NCBI GenBank assembly: GCA_023399155.1 | Contig: JAEWQP010000022.1 | Location: 372,001 to 436,000, forward strand | Length of the DNA stretch: 64,000 nucleotides | Origin: Verrucomicrobiota bacterium | GTDB taxonomy: Bacteria; Verrucomicrobiota; Verrucomicrobiia; Opitutales; Opitutaceae | Reading direction: 5' to 3' | In this document: positions 36,709-44,580 of the stretch, in pieces | Position numbering within the stretch: position 1 is the stretch's first letter | Layout: each line of letters begins with the position of its first letter | Program-made: the position numbers and the translations under genes | The notes under the pieces: generated by a model | What the model saw: only the letters and a program-made list of their open reading frames with translations | Databases searched by the model: none | What the model was told of the DNA's origin: nothing

Positions 36709-37788
36709 TCAGCCCACCAGGGGGCCCGTCGGAGGGTTTGACGACACGCCGTCGTGCGAGGACCTCGCTGCGGCGCGGCGCAGGCGGTCGTTGATGGCGA
36801 CGCCGAGACCGACGTCGGGCGCGGGCTCAATCTCGATCCGGTCGAAACCGCCGCGGTCGAGCTCGCGCAGCAACGAAAACAGCCCGTGCGCCGCCTCGGC
36901 GGCGTCGCCGCTCGCGCTCAGATACCTCACATCCGGGGCCGCGCCATCGGCGGGACGCGCGAAGCACACCCGGGCGACCGACGGCGCTGCGAGGCGCAAC
37001 TCGTCGGGCGAAAACGGGCCGGACCGCAGCCGCAGCGGCGTGCGCGGACTGTAGTGCCGCTCGAGCATGCCGGGCGCGAGCTCCGCCCGCGGGCCCGCCG
37101 GCACGGGCGCGGCGGTTGACTCGGTCGGGCGGTGCAGTCGCACCGGCCGGCCGAGCGCGGTTGCGAGCGCTTCGAGACTGATGCCGCCGGGGCGCAACAC
37201 GACTGGATCGGCCGCGTCACGCAGATCCACGATGGTGGATTCGACACCGACCGGGCATGGACCTCCATCGAGGATGTGTTCGATGCGGTCGCCCAGTCCC
37301 GCCTGCACGTGGGCGGCGGTGGTCGGACTGATGTAGCCGAAGGGATTGGCGCTGGGGGCCGCGAGCGGCAGGCCGCAGCATTCGAGAAGGGCGCGCATCA
37401 GCGGGTGCGCCGGTACGCGCACCGCGACCGTGGGAAGCCCGGAGGTCACGACGTCGGGAACGCGCGGGCGCTTGGGCAAAACCAGCGTGAGCGGACCCGG
37501 CCAGAAGCGCGCGGCCAGGGTTTCGGCCGCGGGGGTGAAGCCGGCCACGGCATCCGCCGCCGCCCGCGAGGCCACGTGCACGATCAGGGGATCGTAGGCG
37601 GGCCGGCCCTTGGCCTCGAAAATGCGCTGGCATGCCGCGGCATCCAGTGCGTTTGCGGCCAGGCCATAAACGGTTTCGGTCGGCACGGCCACCAGGCCGC
37701 CCGACCGAAGGATCTGTGCCAAAAACTCGAGGTCCGCCACGGACCCGGTGTGAATCGTCGCCACGGGCCGTCGGACCTCGTCAGTCAA
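36709..37788 (-). CDS. threonylcarbamoyl-AMP synthase (Sua5 type)
   Basis: The 359-residue protein has a YrdC/Sua5 domain ('GGLVAVPTETVYGLAANA', 'KGRPAYDPLIVHV', 'FWPGPLTLVLPK', 'VAVRVPAHPLMRALL', 'LAAPSANPFGYISPT') and a C-terminal Sua5 domain starting with 'LAPGMLERHYSPRTPLRL'. It makes threonylcarbamoyl-adenylate from threonine, bicarbonate and ATP for the t6A37 modification of tRNA. Its length fits Sua5 rather than the short TsaC. The frame opens with TTG 37788; GTG 37764 is an alternative start. It lies 43 bases downstream of rpsR, suggesting shared transcription of two translation-related genes. Confidence 0.92.
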   Translation of the reverse strand: MTDEVRRPVATIHTGSVADLEFLAQILRSGGLVAVPTETVYGLAANALDAAACQRIFEAKGRPAYDPLIVHVASRAAADAVAGFTPAAETLAARFWPGPLTLVLPKRPRVPDVVTSGLPTVAVRVPAHPLMRALLECCGLPLAAPSANPFGYISPTTAAHVQAGLGDRIEHILDGGPCPVGVESTIVDLRDAADPVVLRPGGISLEALATALGRPVRLHRPTESTAAPVPAGPRAELAPGMLERHYSPRTPLRLRSGPFSPDELRLAAPSVARVCFARPADGAAPDVRYLSASGDAAEAAHGLFSLLRELDRGGFDRIEIEPAPDVGLGVAINDRLRRAAARSSHDGVSSNPPTGPLVG

Positions 37789-37831
37789 TCGCGTCGCGCC
37801 GCCGCCGTGCAGGCCGCGGCTGAACGACGGC

Positions 37832-38050
37832 TCACTGCATGATCAAGAGATTGCGCGCCTGCTTGATCACGCGCGAGATATGACGCTGCTGCTTGGCTGA
37901 GAGTCCCGTGATGCGACGGGGCAGCATTTTGCCGGTATCCGTCGTGTGACGCACGATGATGTGCGCATGGGTGAAATTCATGACCTGCGGCGTCAGGCTC
38001 TGCGTCGTGCGCGGCGGCGGCGTCGTCGTCTGTTCGGTGGGATTGCTCAT
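37832..38050 (-). CDS. rpsR: 30S ribosomal protein S18
   Basis: A 72-residue basic protein with the S18 core: 'ILPRRITGLSAKQQRHISR'-type sequence reads here as 'MLPRRITGLSAKQQRHISR', followed by 'VIKQARNLLIM'. The first 20 residues are a Thr/Pro-rich extension. S18 binds 16S rRNA with S6 on the 30S platform. The usual partners rpsF, ssb and rplI are not adjacent. ATG 38050 is chosen; the longer frame lacks S18 similarity. A CxxC zinc motif is absent, so it is the zinc-free form. Confidence 0.92.
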   Translation of the reverse strand: MSNPTEQTTTPPPRTTQSLTPQVMNFTHAHIIVRHTTDTGKMLPRRITGLSAKQQRHISRVIKQARNLLIMQ

Positions 38051-38179
38051 GGCTGCTGGTGTCTGCGGAAAAAGGGTGGAGATTAGCGGGCGGCCCGAAC
38101 GGGATGTCAACCATGGAGATTCGGCCGGATTTTGGCTGGCGGCGGGCCGCCCCGCCCGCCTCAGTGGTCCCCGCATCCC

Positions 38180-38509
38180 ATGAGCGCCATTCCCGAGAAA
38201 TTCACCGGAGTCACGGTCCAGACGAAGGCCAACGTCTATTTCGACGGCGGCGTGGTCAGCCACACCGTTCTTTTTTCGGACGGGACCAAGAAGACCTTGG
38301 GCCTGATCCGACCGGGCAGCTACCATTTCGGGACGGGCGCGCCGGAGCGCATGGAGATCGTCGCGGGGTCATGCCGGGTGGTGCTCGACGGCCAGACAGC
38401 GGAAAACATCTACGACGCGGGCAAATTCTTCGATGTCCCGGGGTCGTCGGGCTTCACCATCGTGATCGATGGCGGCCTTTGTGAGTACATCTGCTCGTTC
38501 CTGGGCTGA
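38180..38509 (+). CDS. ppnP: pyrimidine/purine nucleoside phosphorylase PpnP
   Basis: The 109-residue single-domain cupin matches the PpnP (YaiE, DUF1255) family: 'FTGVTVQTKANVYFDGGVVSH', shown here from residue 8, then 'KKTLGLIRPGSYHFGTGAPE' and 'EYICSFLG' at the C-terminus. E. coli PpnP (94 residues) phosphorolyses several nucleosides. ATG 38180 begins the conserved region. It is divergent from rpsR, with about 130 bases between start codons. Confidence 0.9.
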   Translation: MSAIPEKFTGVTVQTKANVYFDGGVVSHTVLFSDGTKKTLGLIRPGSYHFGTGAPERMEIVAGSCRVVLDGQTAENIYDAGKFFDVPGSSGFTIVIDGGLCEYICSFLG

Positions 38510-38569
38510 TCGCGCCTGCGCTGCCAATACGGTCGACGCCGCGGCCGCCGCCGACATGCTGAGCGGGGC

Positions 38570-39523
38570 GTGCGGGTCTCATCGCGAACGCTTTCGAACT
38601 GGTATCCTCGCCTGGCCACGGCGCTGGACGCGGGCCTGGGCCTGGAGCGATGCCTGGCGACGATGCCGGGACCGCCGCCAAGCGCAGTGGACGGGCTGGC
38701 CGCGCGTCTCCGCGCAGGCGAGGGGCTGGCCGACGCGCTGGAGAGCGCCGGCACCTGGCTGCCGGTGGTGGACCGCCGGATCATCGCCGCCGGCGCCCAG
38801 TCCGGCCGGCTGCCGGATGCGCTGCGCCGGCTGGCGACGCGGCACGAGGCGGTGGCGCGCGCACGCACGGCCATGCTGCTCGCCTCGGCCTACCCGGTCG
38901 CGCTCGTGCACCTCGGCGCCTTCGCCTTTCCGATCCAGAAGCTGGTGGACGGCAGCGGTGTCGCAGCCTACCTCGCTGCTGTATTCGTAGTCCTGGTACC
39001 GCTCTGGCTCGCGGCGGTGCTGGCCCTCGCCGCCGCGCGGCGGAAACTGCGGCCGGTCCTCGCCGTGCTCGACCGGCTGCCGTTGATCGGGGGTTTCCGC
39101 CGGGCGCGCGCGCTAGCGGACCTGGCCTTCGTGCTCGAGGCGCTGGTCGTCGCGGGTGTCCGCGTCGACGTGGCGTGGCTGCACGCCGGCATCGCGGCCG
39201 GGGACCGTCGCCTGGAGTTGGCAGCGATCGCCGCAGCCGATGCCGTCCAGCGCGGCGAACCTGTCGGGCCGGTGCTGGGCGCGCGCGCCGAGATCCCGCC
39301 GTTGTTCACCGAGTACTATCGCACCGGTGAGTTGAGCGGCCGCCTGGACGAAGCGCTTCAGGCCATCCAGCGGCAGTTTTCAGAATCCGCCGGCCATCGT
39401 CTGAGAGCCGCGAGCATCGCCTACCCCGCGGCCCTGCTCGCCGTTGTGGCCGGGTGGGTGATCGTGCGGATCGTGCAGTTCTACGCGGGTTACTTCGCGG
39501 GACTCGAGGCACTGGGCGAGTGA
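38570..39523 (+). CDS. orphan GspF-domain membrane protein
   Basis: A 317-residue protein with two degenerate T2SSF repeats: 'LATALDAGLGLERCLATMP' with 'IIAAGAQSGRLPDALRRLA', and 'LAFVLEALVVAGVRVDVAW' with 'YYRTGELSGRLDEALQAI'. Membrane helices lie near residues 105-155 and at the C-terminus. It lacks the cytoplasmic N-terminal extension of the GspF encoded at 27.9 kb. No ATPase or pilin gene is next to it, so its partner is unknown; it could be a second platform protein for a divergent pilus-like system or a regulator of the first. Start GTG 38570. Confidence 0.8.
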   Translation: MRVSSRTLSNWYPRLATALDAGLGLERCLATMPGPPPSAVDGLAARLRAGEGLADALESAGTWLPVVDRRIIAAGAQSGRLPDALRRLATRHEAVARARTAMLLASAYPVALVHLGAFAFPIQKLVDGSGVAAYLAAVFVVLVPLWLAAVLALAAARRKLRPVLAVLDRLPLIGGFRRARALADLAFVLEALVVAGVRVDVAWLHAGIAAGDRRLELAAIAAADAVQRGEPVGPVLGARAEIPPLFTEYYRTGELSGRLDEALQAIQRQFSESAGHRLRAASIAYPAALLAVVAGWVIVRIVQFYAGYFAGLEALGE

Positions 39524-39545
39524 CTCGGGCGCCTCGGCGGCGCGG

Positions 39546-39986
39546 TCACGGCTGCGGCCGATTGCGGTGGCGCCCGCCTTCGGGCCCCAGCCAGCGGCCG
39601 AGGTTGGTGCGGGCACGCGCGGCCAGCTTGTCGAACTCGACTTGCTGCTCGGGCGTCAGCTCGTGGCGGATCTTCCCACGGGTTTCCTGAATGATGGAGA
39701 TCCACTGGCGGCGCGAACTCATGCGGACATCCCGCATCCGCTCGGCCATGTCCTCGAGTACCGGCTCGATGCGTTCGCGCTGTTCGGACGTGAGGTCGAG
39801 GTGGCGGTCGAGCCGGCGCATGGCATCGAGGTTCCACACGGCCGGGTCGCGCGGGCGCTCGAGCAACTGGCGCCCGACGCCGAGGGTCAGCGCGCTGCCA
39901 AAGACCGCGCCCGCGACGAAGATCAGGATAACGTAGACGATGGCGCGGCCGCGCGATGGCGCCGGGCGGGGCGTGGGTTCGCTCAT
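39546..39986 (-). CDS. Spy/CnrX-like membrane-anchored periplasmic helical protein
   Basis: The 146-residue protein has one N-terminal transmembrane helix ('AIVYVILIFVAGAVFGSAL') and a helical periplasmic domain with two LTxxQ motifs ('LDLTSEQRERIEPVLEDM' and 'RHELTPEQQVEFDKL'). This pattern is shared by Spy/CpxP chaperones and heavy-metal sensor domains such as CnrX. It is the last gene of a three-gene operon after an ECF sigma factor and a small anti-sigma candidate, to which it is coupled by ATGA. By analogy with CnrHYX it may sense an envelope or metal signal. It has few histidines, so metal binding is uncertain. Confidence 0.7.
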   Translation of the reverse strand: MSEPTPRPAPSRGRAIVYVILIFVAGAVFGSALTLGVGRQLLERPRDPAVWNLDAMRRLDRHLDLTSEQRERIEPVLEDMAERMRDVRMSSRRQWISIIQETRGKIRHELTPEQQVEFDKLAARARTNLGRWLGPEGGRHRNRPQP

Positions 39987-40300
39987 GGCAAATCTGGGTA
40001 GTCCATTTCGAGTTCCGGGAAAAGCGGATCCTCGAACGCCTCGAGGGCGCCCGTGGAAAACACGAAGACCGCGCAGGCGACGGCGAGCACCACCGAGGCG
40101 GTGGCCGCCCGCGCCAGTCCGGGAAACGCGAACCACGGCCCGCTCGCGGAGCGGCGGCGTGCGGCGCGGCGCTCGGCCAGCGTGCGCTCGACGAACCACG
40201 CGGGCGCCGGCTCGTCGGGCGGTGGAGGCGGCAGTTGCGGACGCGCTTCCGTGGCGAGGCGCAGCCACTCCTCGATGGGCGTGGGCTTGTTCGGCTTCAT
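39983..40300 (-). CDS. putative single-pass anti-sigma factor
   Basis: A 105-residue protein with about 60 cytoplasmic residues, one transmembrane helix ('AATASVVLAVACAVFVFST', about 64-82) and a short acidic tail. It has no zinc-binding anti-sigma (ZAS) histidine/cysteine motif. It is translationally coupled at both ends (ATGA overlaps) to the ECF sigma gene upstream and the Spy-like gene downstream. Position and topology resemble small anti-sigma factors such as CnrY. I recognise no sequence family. Confidence 0.65.
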   Translation of the reverse strand: MKPNKPTPIEEWLRLATEARPQLPPPPPDEPAPAWFVERTLAERRAARRRSASGPWFAFPGLARAATASVVLAVACAVFVFSTGALEAFEDPLFPELEMDYPDLP

Positions 40301-40893
40301 GAGTCGGGATCCTGCAGGCGCAGGCGTTGGGCGGTTTTTCCGAGTTTGCGGCGCGCGCGCCAGGCCGTGACCTTGACGCGCGAGGCGCCCCAGCCGGTCA
40401 GCGCGCAGATCTCGGCCACGGATCGGCCCTGCAGATCGAGCAGCGTGATGATCATGCGCTCCCGTTCCGGAAGTGTATTCAAGAGTTGGTGCACAAGCCC
40501 GGCGGCATCGCGGGGCGGGTCGGTGGCCGCGCGGGTGTCGGGCGCGGGATCGCGCTCGAGCACGGCCTGTTGTTCCACGGGGAGGTCCGACCAGCGCAAC
40601 TCGCGACGCACCCAGGCCCGGCGCCGATGCTCCAGGCACGTGAGGGTGGTGATCCGCGCCACCCAATGCGGGAACGGAGCGTTGCCGCGGTACTGGTCCA
40701 GCCGCTGAAACACCTTCGCAAACACCTCCTGCGCGATGTCCTCGGCGGGGATCGCGGCCGGGCGCTGGCTGTGGGCGATGCGCATCACGAGTGGGTAGAG
40801 CTGTTCCACGAGGGCGCGCGCGGCCGAGTCATCGTCGGCGCGTACGCGCGCAAGACAGCTGGGAAAGTCGAAGGCATCCGTGGGCGAATCCAT
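40297..40893 (-). CDS. ECF-family RNA polymerase sigma factor
   Basis: The 198-residue protein has a sigma-70 region 2 ('EDIAQEVFAKVFQRLDQYRG', 'FPHWVARITTLTCLEHRRR') and a region 4 helix-turn-helix ('LPERERMIITLLDLQGRSV', 'EICALTGWGASRVKVTAWRAR'), with no region 1 or 3. It would direct RNA polymerase to a small regulon, probably including its own operon. It is the first gene of the sigma/anti-sigma/Spy-like operon. Its target promoter cannot be fixed from one copy. Start ATG 40893 ('MDSPTDAFDFPSCL'). Confidence 0.93.
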   Translation of the reverse strand: MDSPTDAFDFPSCLARVRADDDSAARALVEQLYPLVMRIAHSQRPAAIPAEDIAQEVFAKVFQRLDQYRGNAPFPHWVARITTLTCLEHRRRAWVRRELRWSDLPVEQQAVLERDPAPDTRAATDPPRDAAGLVHQLLNTLPERERMIITLLDLQGRSVAEICALTGWGASRVKVTAWRARRKLGKTAQRLRLQDPDS

Positions 40894-41073
40894 GCGGGCG
40901 CGGCGATGCGGAAACTCAGGCGCGGGCTGGAGGCCCGCTGTCGAACAAGGTGCCGCAGGATCGCATGGTAACCAGAATGATGCGTTCGGGCCGGTGCGGT
41001 TACGCTCACCTTCGGCCGCACCCTCGCGGACCCTGGCACGCGAGCATCATCAGGGCGAGAAAGATACCCGGGC

Positions 41074-41118
41074 TCGCCGGGCACAATGTCAATCAATGAT
41101 TGACATTGTGCCCGGCGA
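41074..41118. repeat. perfect 45-bp palindrome (22-bp arms, one-base centre)
   Basis: 41074-41095 pairs with 41097-41118 without mismatch around the single base 41096. The inner core GCACAATGTCAAT is identical to the palindrome at 2374-2412. It lies between the divergent sigma factor and HupE-like genes, 58 bases before the latter's chosen start. Confidence 0.85.
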
Positions 41119-41175
41119 AGGCGGCGGGTGGCAACGCCCGCCTGCATGGAATGGCTCCTGCTCGGGTACGCGGGC

Positions 41176-41457
41176 ATGCACCCGCTCTCCAAGTCCCTGA
41201 TTCTTGCGCTCTATTTCACGCTTTTTGGCGCGGCCGCCGTGGCTCAAGCCCACCCCGGGCATGACCATGCAGACCTGCCCACTCTGATTCGGCATCCGTT
41301 TGCCAGCTGGGAGCACGTTTTGGGAAGCGCTGCGTGTGGCTTGGTCCTGGCGGGGCTGGCCTATCTCGCGACGCGCCGTGTGGCGATGCCTGCCCTCGTG
41401 CGTTGGTCCGGGCTGTCCGCCCTGGCGATTGCGGTGACCCTGCTCGGACCCGTTTGA
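41176..41457 (+). CDS. small HupE/UreJ-like membrane protein, probably nickel-related
   Basis: A 93-residue protein with a signal peptide ending near 'AAAVAQA'. A His-rich start 'HPGHDHADLP' is followed by 'IRHPFASWEHVLGSAACGL' and two hydrophobic helices. HupE/UreJ nickel permeases begin with a mature 'HPGH' motif and a 'H..TG.DH' helix; this protein looks like a short or minimal version, much smaller than the usual 190-200 residues. It is the first gene before ureE-ureF-ureG-ureD, supporting a role in nickel entry. The family call is an inference. Confidence 0.6.
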   Translation: MHPLSKSLILALYFTLFGAAAVAQAHPGHDHADLPTLIRHPFASWEHVLGSAACGLVLAGLAYLATRRVAMPALVRWSGLSALAIAVTLLGPV

Positions 41458-41494
41458 GCGCGGCCGTTTTTCGCGCCACAGCTCTCGCATCCAC

Positions 41495-42049
41495 ATGGAT
41501 ACCGAGCCCGTCACCGAGTCTCCGAACGCATCGACGTCGTTGATCCTGGTGCGTGCATCCATCGATGCCGCTGATCCGACGCTGCCGACGACGGCCGTCC
41601 GCGTCGACCGGCAGAAACTGGCGCGGCGTCGCTGGCGCGGGAAGGCGGACGATGGCACCGATTTCGGCTTCGAACTCGAGGTCGCCCTGCGGGATGGGGA
41701 CGTGGTCTGGGTGACGCAAACCGCCCGCTACGTCATCCGGCAATCAGCCGAGCCGTTGCTCGAGATCTCCGTGGCCCTGCCACCGGACCAGGCGGCGGTG
41801 GTGGGCTGGGCCGTGGGCAACATGCACGCGGTCATCGAGGCGCAGGCAGACCGCATCCTCGCGCCGGACGATCCCGGGTTGCGCCAGGCGCTCGATCGCA
41901 TCGGCATCGGCTACCGGCCGGCAGTGGCGGTGTTCCAGCCGCACCGGTTCGCGGGTGTGGTCGGGCATTCGCACGGGCCGGACGCGGCGGTCGAGTCGCA
42001 CCCATACGTGCGCCGCGGGCCGCCAAAGACGGAAATCCCGAAAGGCTGA
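41495..42049 (+). CDS. ureE: urease accessory protein UreE
   Basis: The 184-residue protein fits UreE, the nickel metallochaperone. An N-terminal substrate-binding-like domain is followed by a C-terminal metal-binding domain with 'WAVGNMHAVIEAQADRILAP', matching the conserved 'GNxH' histidine at the dimer interface, and 'FQPHRFAGVVGHSHG' near the end. The His-rich tail is short. It is followed after 6 bases by ureF. Start ATG 41495. Confidence 0.88.
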   Translation: MDTEPVTESPNASTSLILVRASIDAADPTLPTTAVRVDRQKLARRRWRGKADDGTDFGFELEVALRDGDVVWVTQTARYVIRQSAEPLLEISVALPPDQAAVVGWAVGNMHAVIEAQADRILAPDDPGLRQALDRIGIGYRPAVAVFQPHRFAGVVGHSHGPDAAVESHPYVRRGPPKTEIPKG

Positions 42050-42055
42050 GCACGC

Positions 42056-42853
42056 ATGCGAACCGGGGATCTCCAACAAGCGGAGGGGGCGCGCTCGATT
42101 GCGACCGGCGCGGGGCCGGATCCGGTTCCCGACCGTTCAGCCGTTCAGCCATTCGGTCCTTCGACCCTTCCCGGCTGGCTCGCGGGAATGCTCCATGTTT
42201 CGGATACATTCTATCCGACCGGCGCCTATGCGCACTCCTTTGGCCTCGAGGGACTTGTCCACGAGGGGGTCGTCCAGGATCGCGAATCGCTTCGGCGATT
42301 TCTGATCGAGGCCGTGCTGCCTCCGCTGGCGCGGACCGATCTTCCAATCGCGGGATGGGCCTGGGACGCGGCGGGCGAGCCGCCCGACATCGCGCGGTTG
42401 CGCGACCTGTGTTTTCTCGCCTCGGCGCTGCGGGGGGCGCGCGAGTCCCGCGAAGCGGCGGAGGCGATCGGCCGCCAGCGCCTGGAGCTTGCGGCCATGC
42501 TGCACGGCGGGGTGGCGCGCCTGTTCGCCACGCAAGCCGCCGTCGAAGGCTGGCCGCGGCCGGCCTGTGTCGCGGCGGCGCTTGAGGGCCGCGTGCTGGG
42601 CGCACCGCGCGACGCCGTGATGGCCGGCCTGATCTACGCCGCCGCCGCGGGCACCGTCGCGGCGGCGGTGAAACTTCTGCGCCTCGGCCAGAACGCGGTG
42701 CACACGCTCCTGAGCGAGGCCCTGGCGGCGGCACCGCGCCTGATCGACGACGCATACGGCGTGGGCCCCGACGAGGTCGGCAGCTTCAACCCCTGGTGGG
42801 AGATCGCCTCCGCGCGGCACGAGCGCGCCGACTTCCGGCTTTTCATTTCCTGA
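42056..42853 (+). CDS. ureF: urease accessory protein UreF
   Basis: The all-helical 265-residue protein has the UreF hallmark 'DTFYPTGAYAHSFGLEGLV' and later 'LLRLGQNAVHTLLSEALA'. UreF works with UreD and UreG as the activation complex that loads nickel into urease. The family motif normally begins close to the N-terminus, but here about 48 residues precede it. Part of this leader ('DRSAVQPFGPSTLPG') is encoded by 'TTCAGCC' repeat sequence related to the one in gspJ. The true start might therefore lie within the leader. Confidence 0.92.
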   Translation: MRTGDLQQAEGARSIATGAGPDPVPDRSAVQPFGPSTLPGWLAGMLHVSDTFYPTGAYAHSFGLEGLVHEGVVQDRESLRRFLIEAVLPPLARTDLPIAGWAWDAAGEPPDIARLRDLCFLASALRGARESREAAEAIGRQRLELAAMLHGGVARLFATQAAVEGWPRPACVAAALEGRVLGAPRDAVMAGLIYAAAAGTVAAAVKLLRLGQNAVHTLLSEALAAAPRLIDDAYGVGPDEVGSFNPWWEIASARHERADFRLFIS

Positions 42854-42954
42854 GATGATCCTGCCACCGAGCCGCGAAGTCACCGAGGTTCGATCCTCTC
42901 ACCCGTGGATTGCTCCGGGTCTTCGCGTCTCCGTGGCCAACCCCTCAGCCTCCC

Positions 42955-43575
42955 ATGTCTAGACCTCCACGAATCGGCGTCGGCGGCCCTGTGGGCTCCG
43001 GCAAGACCATGCTCTGCCTGCAGCTTTGCCGCGTCCTGCGCGAGCGCTACTCGATGGCCGTTGTCACCAACGACATCTACACGCTCGAGGATGCGCAGTT
43101 CCTGCAGCGCCACGGCGCGCTCGATCCCGAGCGTATTGTTGGCGTGGAGACAGGCGGCTGTCCGCACACCGCGATCCGCGACGACACGACGATGAACGAG
43201 CAGGCGTGCCGGGCCCTGGAGGCGAAGTTCGGCGACCTGCAGCTGGTGCTGGTCGAGAGCGGCGGCGACAATCTCTCCGCCACGTTTTCGCCGGAACTTG
43301 TGGACGCGTTCATCTACGTGATCGACGTCGCCGAGGGCGACAAGATCCCGCGCAAGGGCGGCCCGGCCATCCGTTTCAGCGACCTGATGCTGATCAACAA
43401 GATCGACCTCGCCCCGCACGTCGGCGCGGACCTCGCGGTGATGGACCGCGATGCGAGGGCCATGCGTGGGACGCGGCCCTTCGTCTTCTGTGATCTCAAG
43501 ACTGGGAAAGGGCTCGACGCGATCATCGCCTGGATCGAACACGAGGTGCTCTTCGCAGCCGGGGCGCGGGCGTGA
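42955..43575 (+). CDS. ureG: urease accessory GTPase UreG
   Basis: The 206-residue SIMIBI-class GTPase has the P-loop 'GVGGPVGSGKTMLCLQL', the nickel-binding 'VETGGCPHTAIRDD' (Cys-Pro-His), 'ESGGDNLSATFSPEL' and the guanine motif 'MLINKIDLAPHVGADL'. It couples GTP hydrolysis to nickel delivery to apo-urease. ATG 42955 is chosen because it directly precedes the conserved 'PPRIGVGGP'. The stop overlaps the start of ureD as GTGA. Confidence 0.96.
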   Translation: MSRPPRIGVGGPVGSGKTMLCLQLCRVLRERYSMAVVTNDIYTLEDAQFLQRHGALDPERIVGVETGGCPHTAIRDDTTMNEQACRALEAKFGDLQLVLVESGGDNLSATFSPELVDAFIYVIDVAEGDKIPRKGGPAIRFSDLMLINKIDLAPHVGADLAVMDRDARAMRGTRPFVFCDLKTGKGLDAIIAWIEHEVLFAAGARA

Positions 43576-44471
43576 GTGGCGCGGTGACGGTCGAGACGGT
43601 CCGGGCCGGGTGCGACGAGAACCACGGCCATGACCACGCCGGGGCGATCACTTCCCCGGAGGCGTTCTGCGGGCATCTGCGGCTGGCTGCCGCCTGCGAC
43701 GCACGCGGCCGGACGTATCTCGCGTCGCAGTCGTTTCGCGCGCCGTTCCACCTCAGCAAACCGTACTGGGACGGCGCGGTGCTGCAGGTGCAGGTGGTGA
43801 ACTCCACCGCCGGTATCCTGGAGGGCGACCGGCTGGATGCAGACGTGACGGTGGGCCGTGGTGCTTCGCTTCTCGTCACCACGCCCTCGGCGGCGCGAGC
43901 GTTCATGATGAGGGGCCGCGGGGCTTCCTGCACCCAGGGTTTTCGCGTGCAGGAGGATGGCTGGCTGGAGTACGCCCCGGAGCCGTTGATCCCGCACCGC
44001 GACGCCGAGTATCGCCAGGCCACGCGCCTCGCCGTGGCAGAGGGCGGGTCGGCGGCTTTCTTCGACGCGCTGACGCCGGGTCGGGTCGGACGCGGCGAGT
44101 GCTGGGCGTGGCGCCGGCTGCGGCTGTCATTGGAGGTCCACTACGCCGACGAGCCCGTCCTGCGCGAGTGTCTCGATGCCGACGGGCCGACCGTCGCGGC
44201 GGCCGCGGCGTTTTATGGCACGCCCGAGGCGTGCATCGGCACGCTCGTGTTGATCACCCCGCGGCTGGCCGCGCACGATCCGGTGTGGGATGCGGTGCGT
44301 GCACTGCATGCACGGGAGCGGTGGGTCGGCGCCTCGGCATTGCGTCGCGGCGGCTGGATCGTTCGCATGATCGCGGCAAACGGCCAGATCCTGCGCGATA
44401 CCGTGCGCGACCTCCGTGCGCTCTTTGCTCCGGCCCTCCCGCGGCTCGCGAGCGATCTGCGAAAGCTGTAG
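43572..44471 (+). CDS. ureD: urease accessory protein UreD
   Basis: The 299-residue protein belongs to the UreD/UreH family, the scaffold that binds urease and UreF/UreG: 'YLASQSFRAPFHLSKPYW', 'VQVVNSTAGILEGDRLDAD', 'LLVTTPSAARAFMM', 'LEYAPEPLIPHRDAEY' and 'DALTPGRVGRGECW'. The N-terminus carries 'ENHGHDHAG', a small potential metal site not usual in UreD. Start GTG 43572 overlaps ureG. No urease structural genes (ureA, ureB, ureC) lie before or after it in this window. Confidence 0.92.
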   Translation: MSGAVTVETVRAGCDENHGHDHAGAITSPEAFCGHLRLAAACDARGRTYLASQSFRAPFHLSKPYWDGAVLQVQVVNSTAGILEGDRLDADVTVGRGASLLVTTPSAARAFMMRGRGASCTQGFRVQEDGWLEYAPEPLIPHRDAEYRQATRLAVAEGGSAAFFDALTPGRVGRGECWAWRRLRLSLEVHYADEPVLRECLDADGPTVAAAAAFYGTPEACIGTLVLITPRLAAHDPVWDAVRALHARERWVGASALRRGGWIVRMIAANGQILRDTVRDLRALFAPALPRLASDLRKL

Positions 44472-44580
44472 CGCGGCGGTGGAGCCCGGCTTGCGGACGC
44501 GGGTGCGACCGGGGTCGTCGCGGAGTGCGCTGGGCCGCGCTGTTGCAGATCACGCGGCGCCAGCTGCCACGATCCGCCGG

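Noticed and set aside
40921..41040. ECF promoter upstream of the sigma operon using the inverted GGTTAC motifs
   Set aside because: The spacing and sequence do not fit a known ECF promoter class and there is no second target promoter in the window to compare.
42885..42935. tRNA-like 'GAGGTTCGATCCTC' between ureF and ureG
   Set aside because: Only a 3-bp stem forms and the surrounding sequence belongs to an inverted 'GCGAAG/CTTCGC' repeat; the gap is too small for a tRNA.
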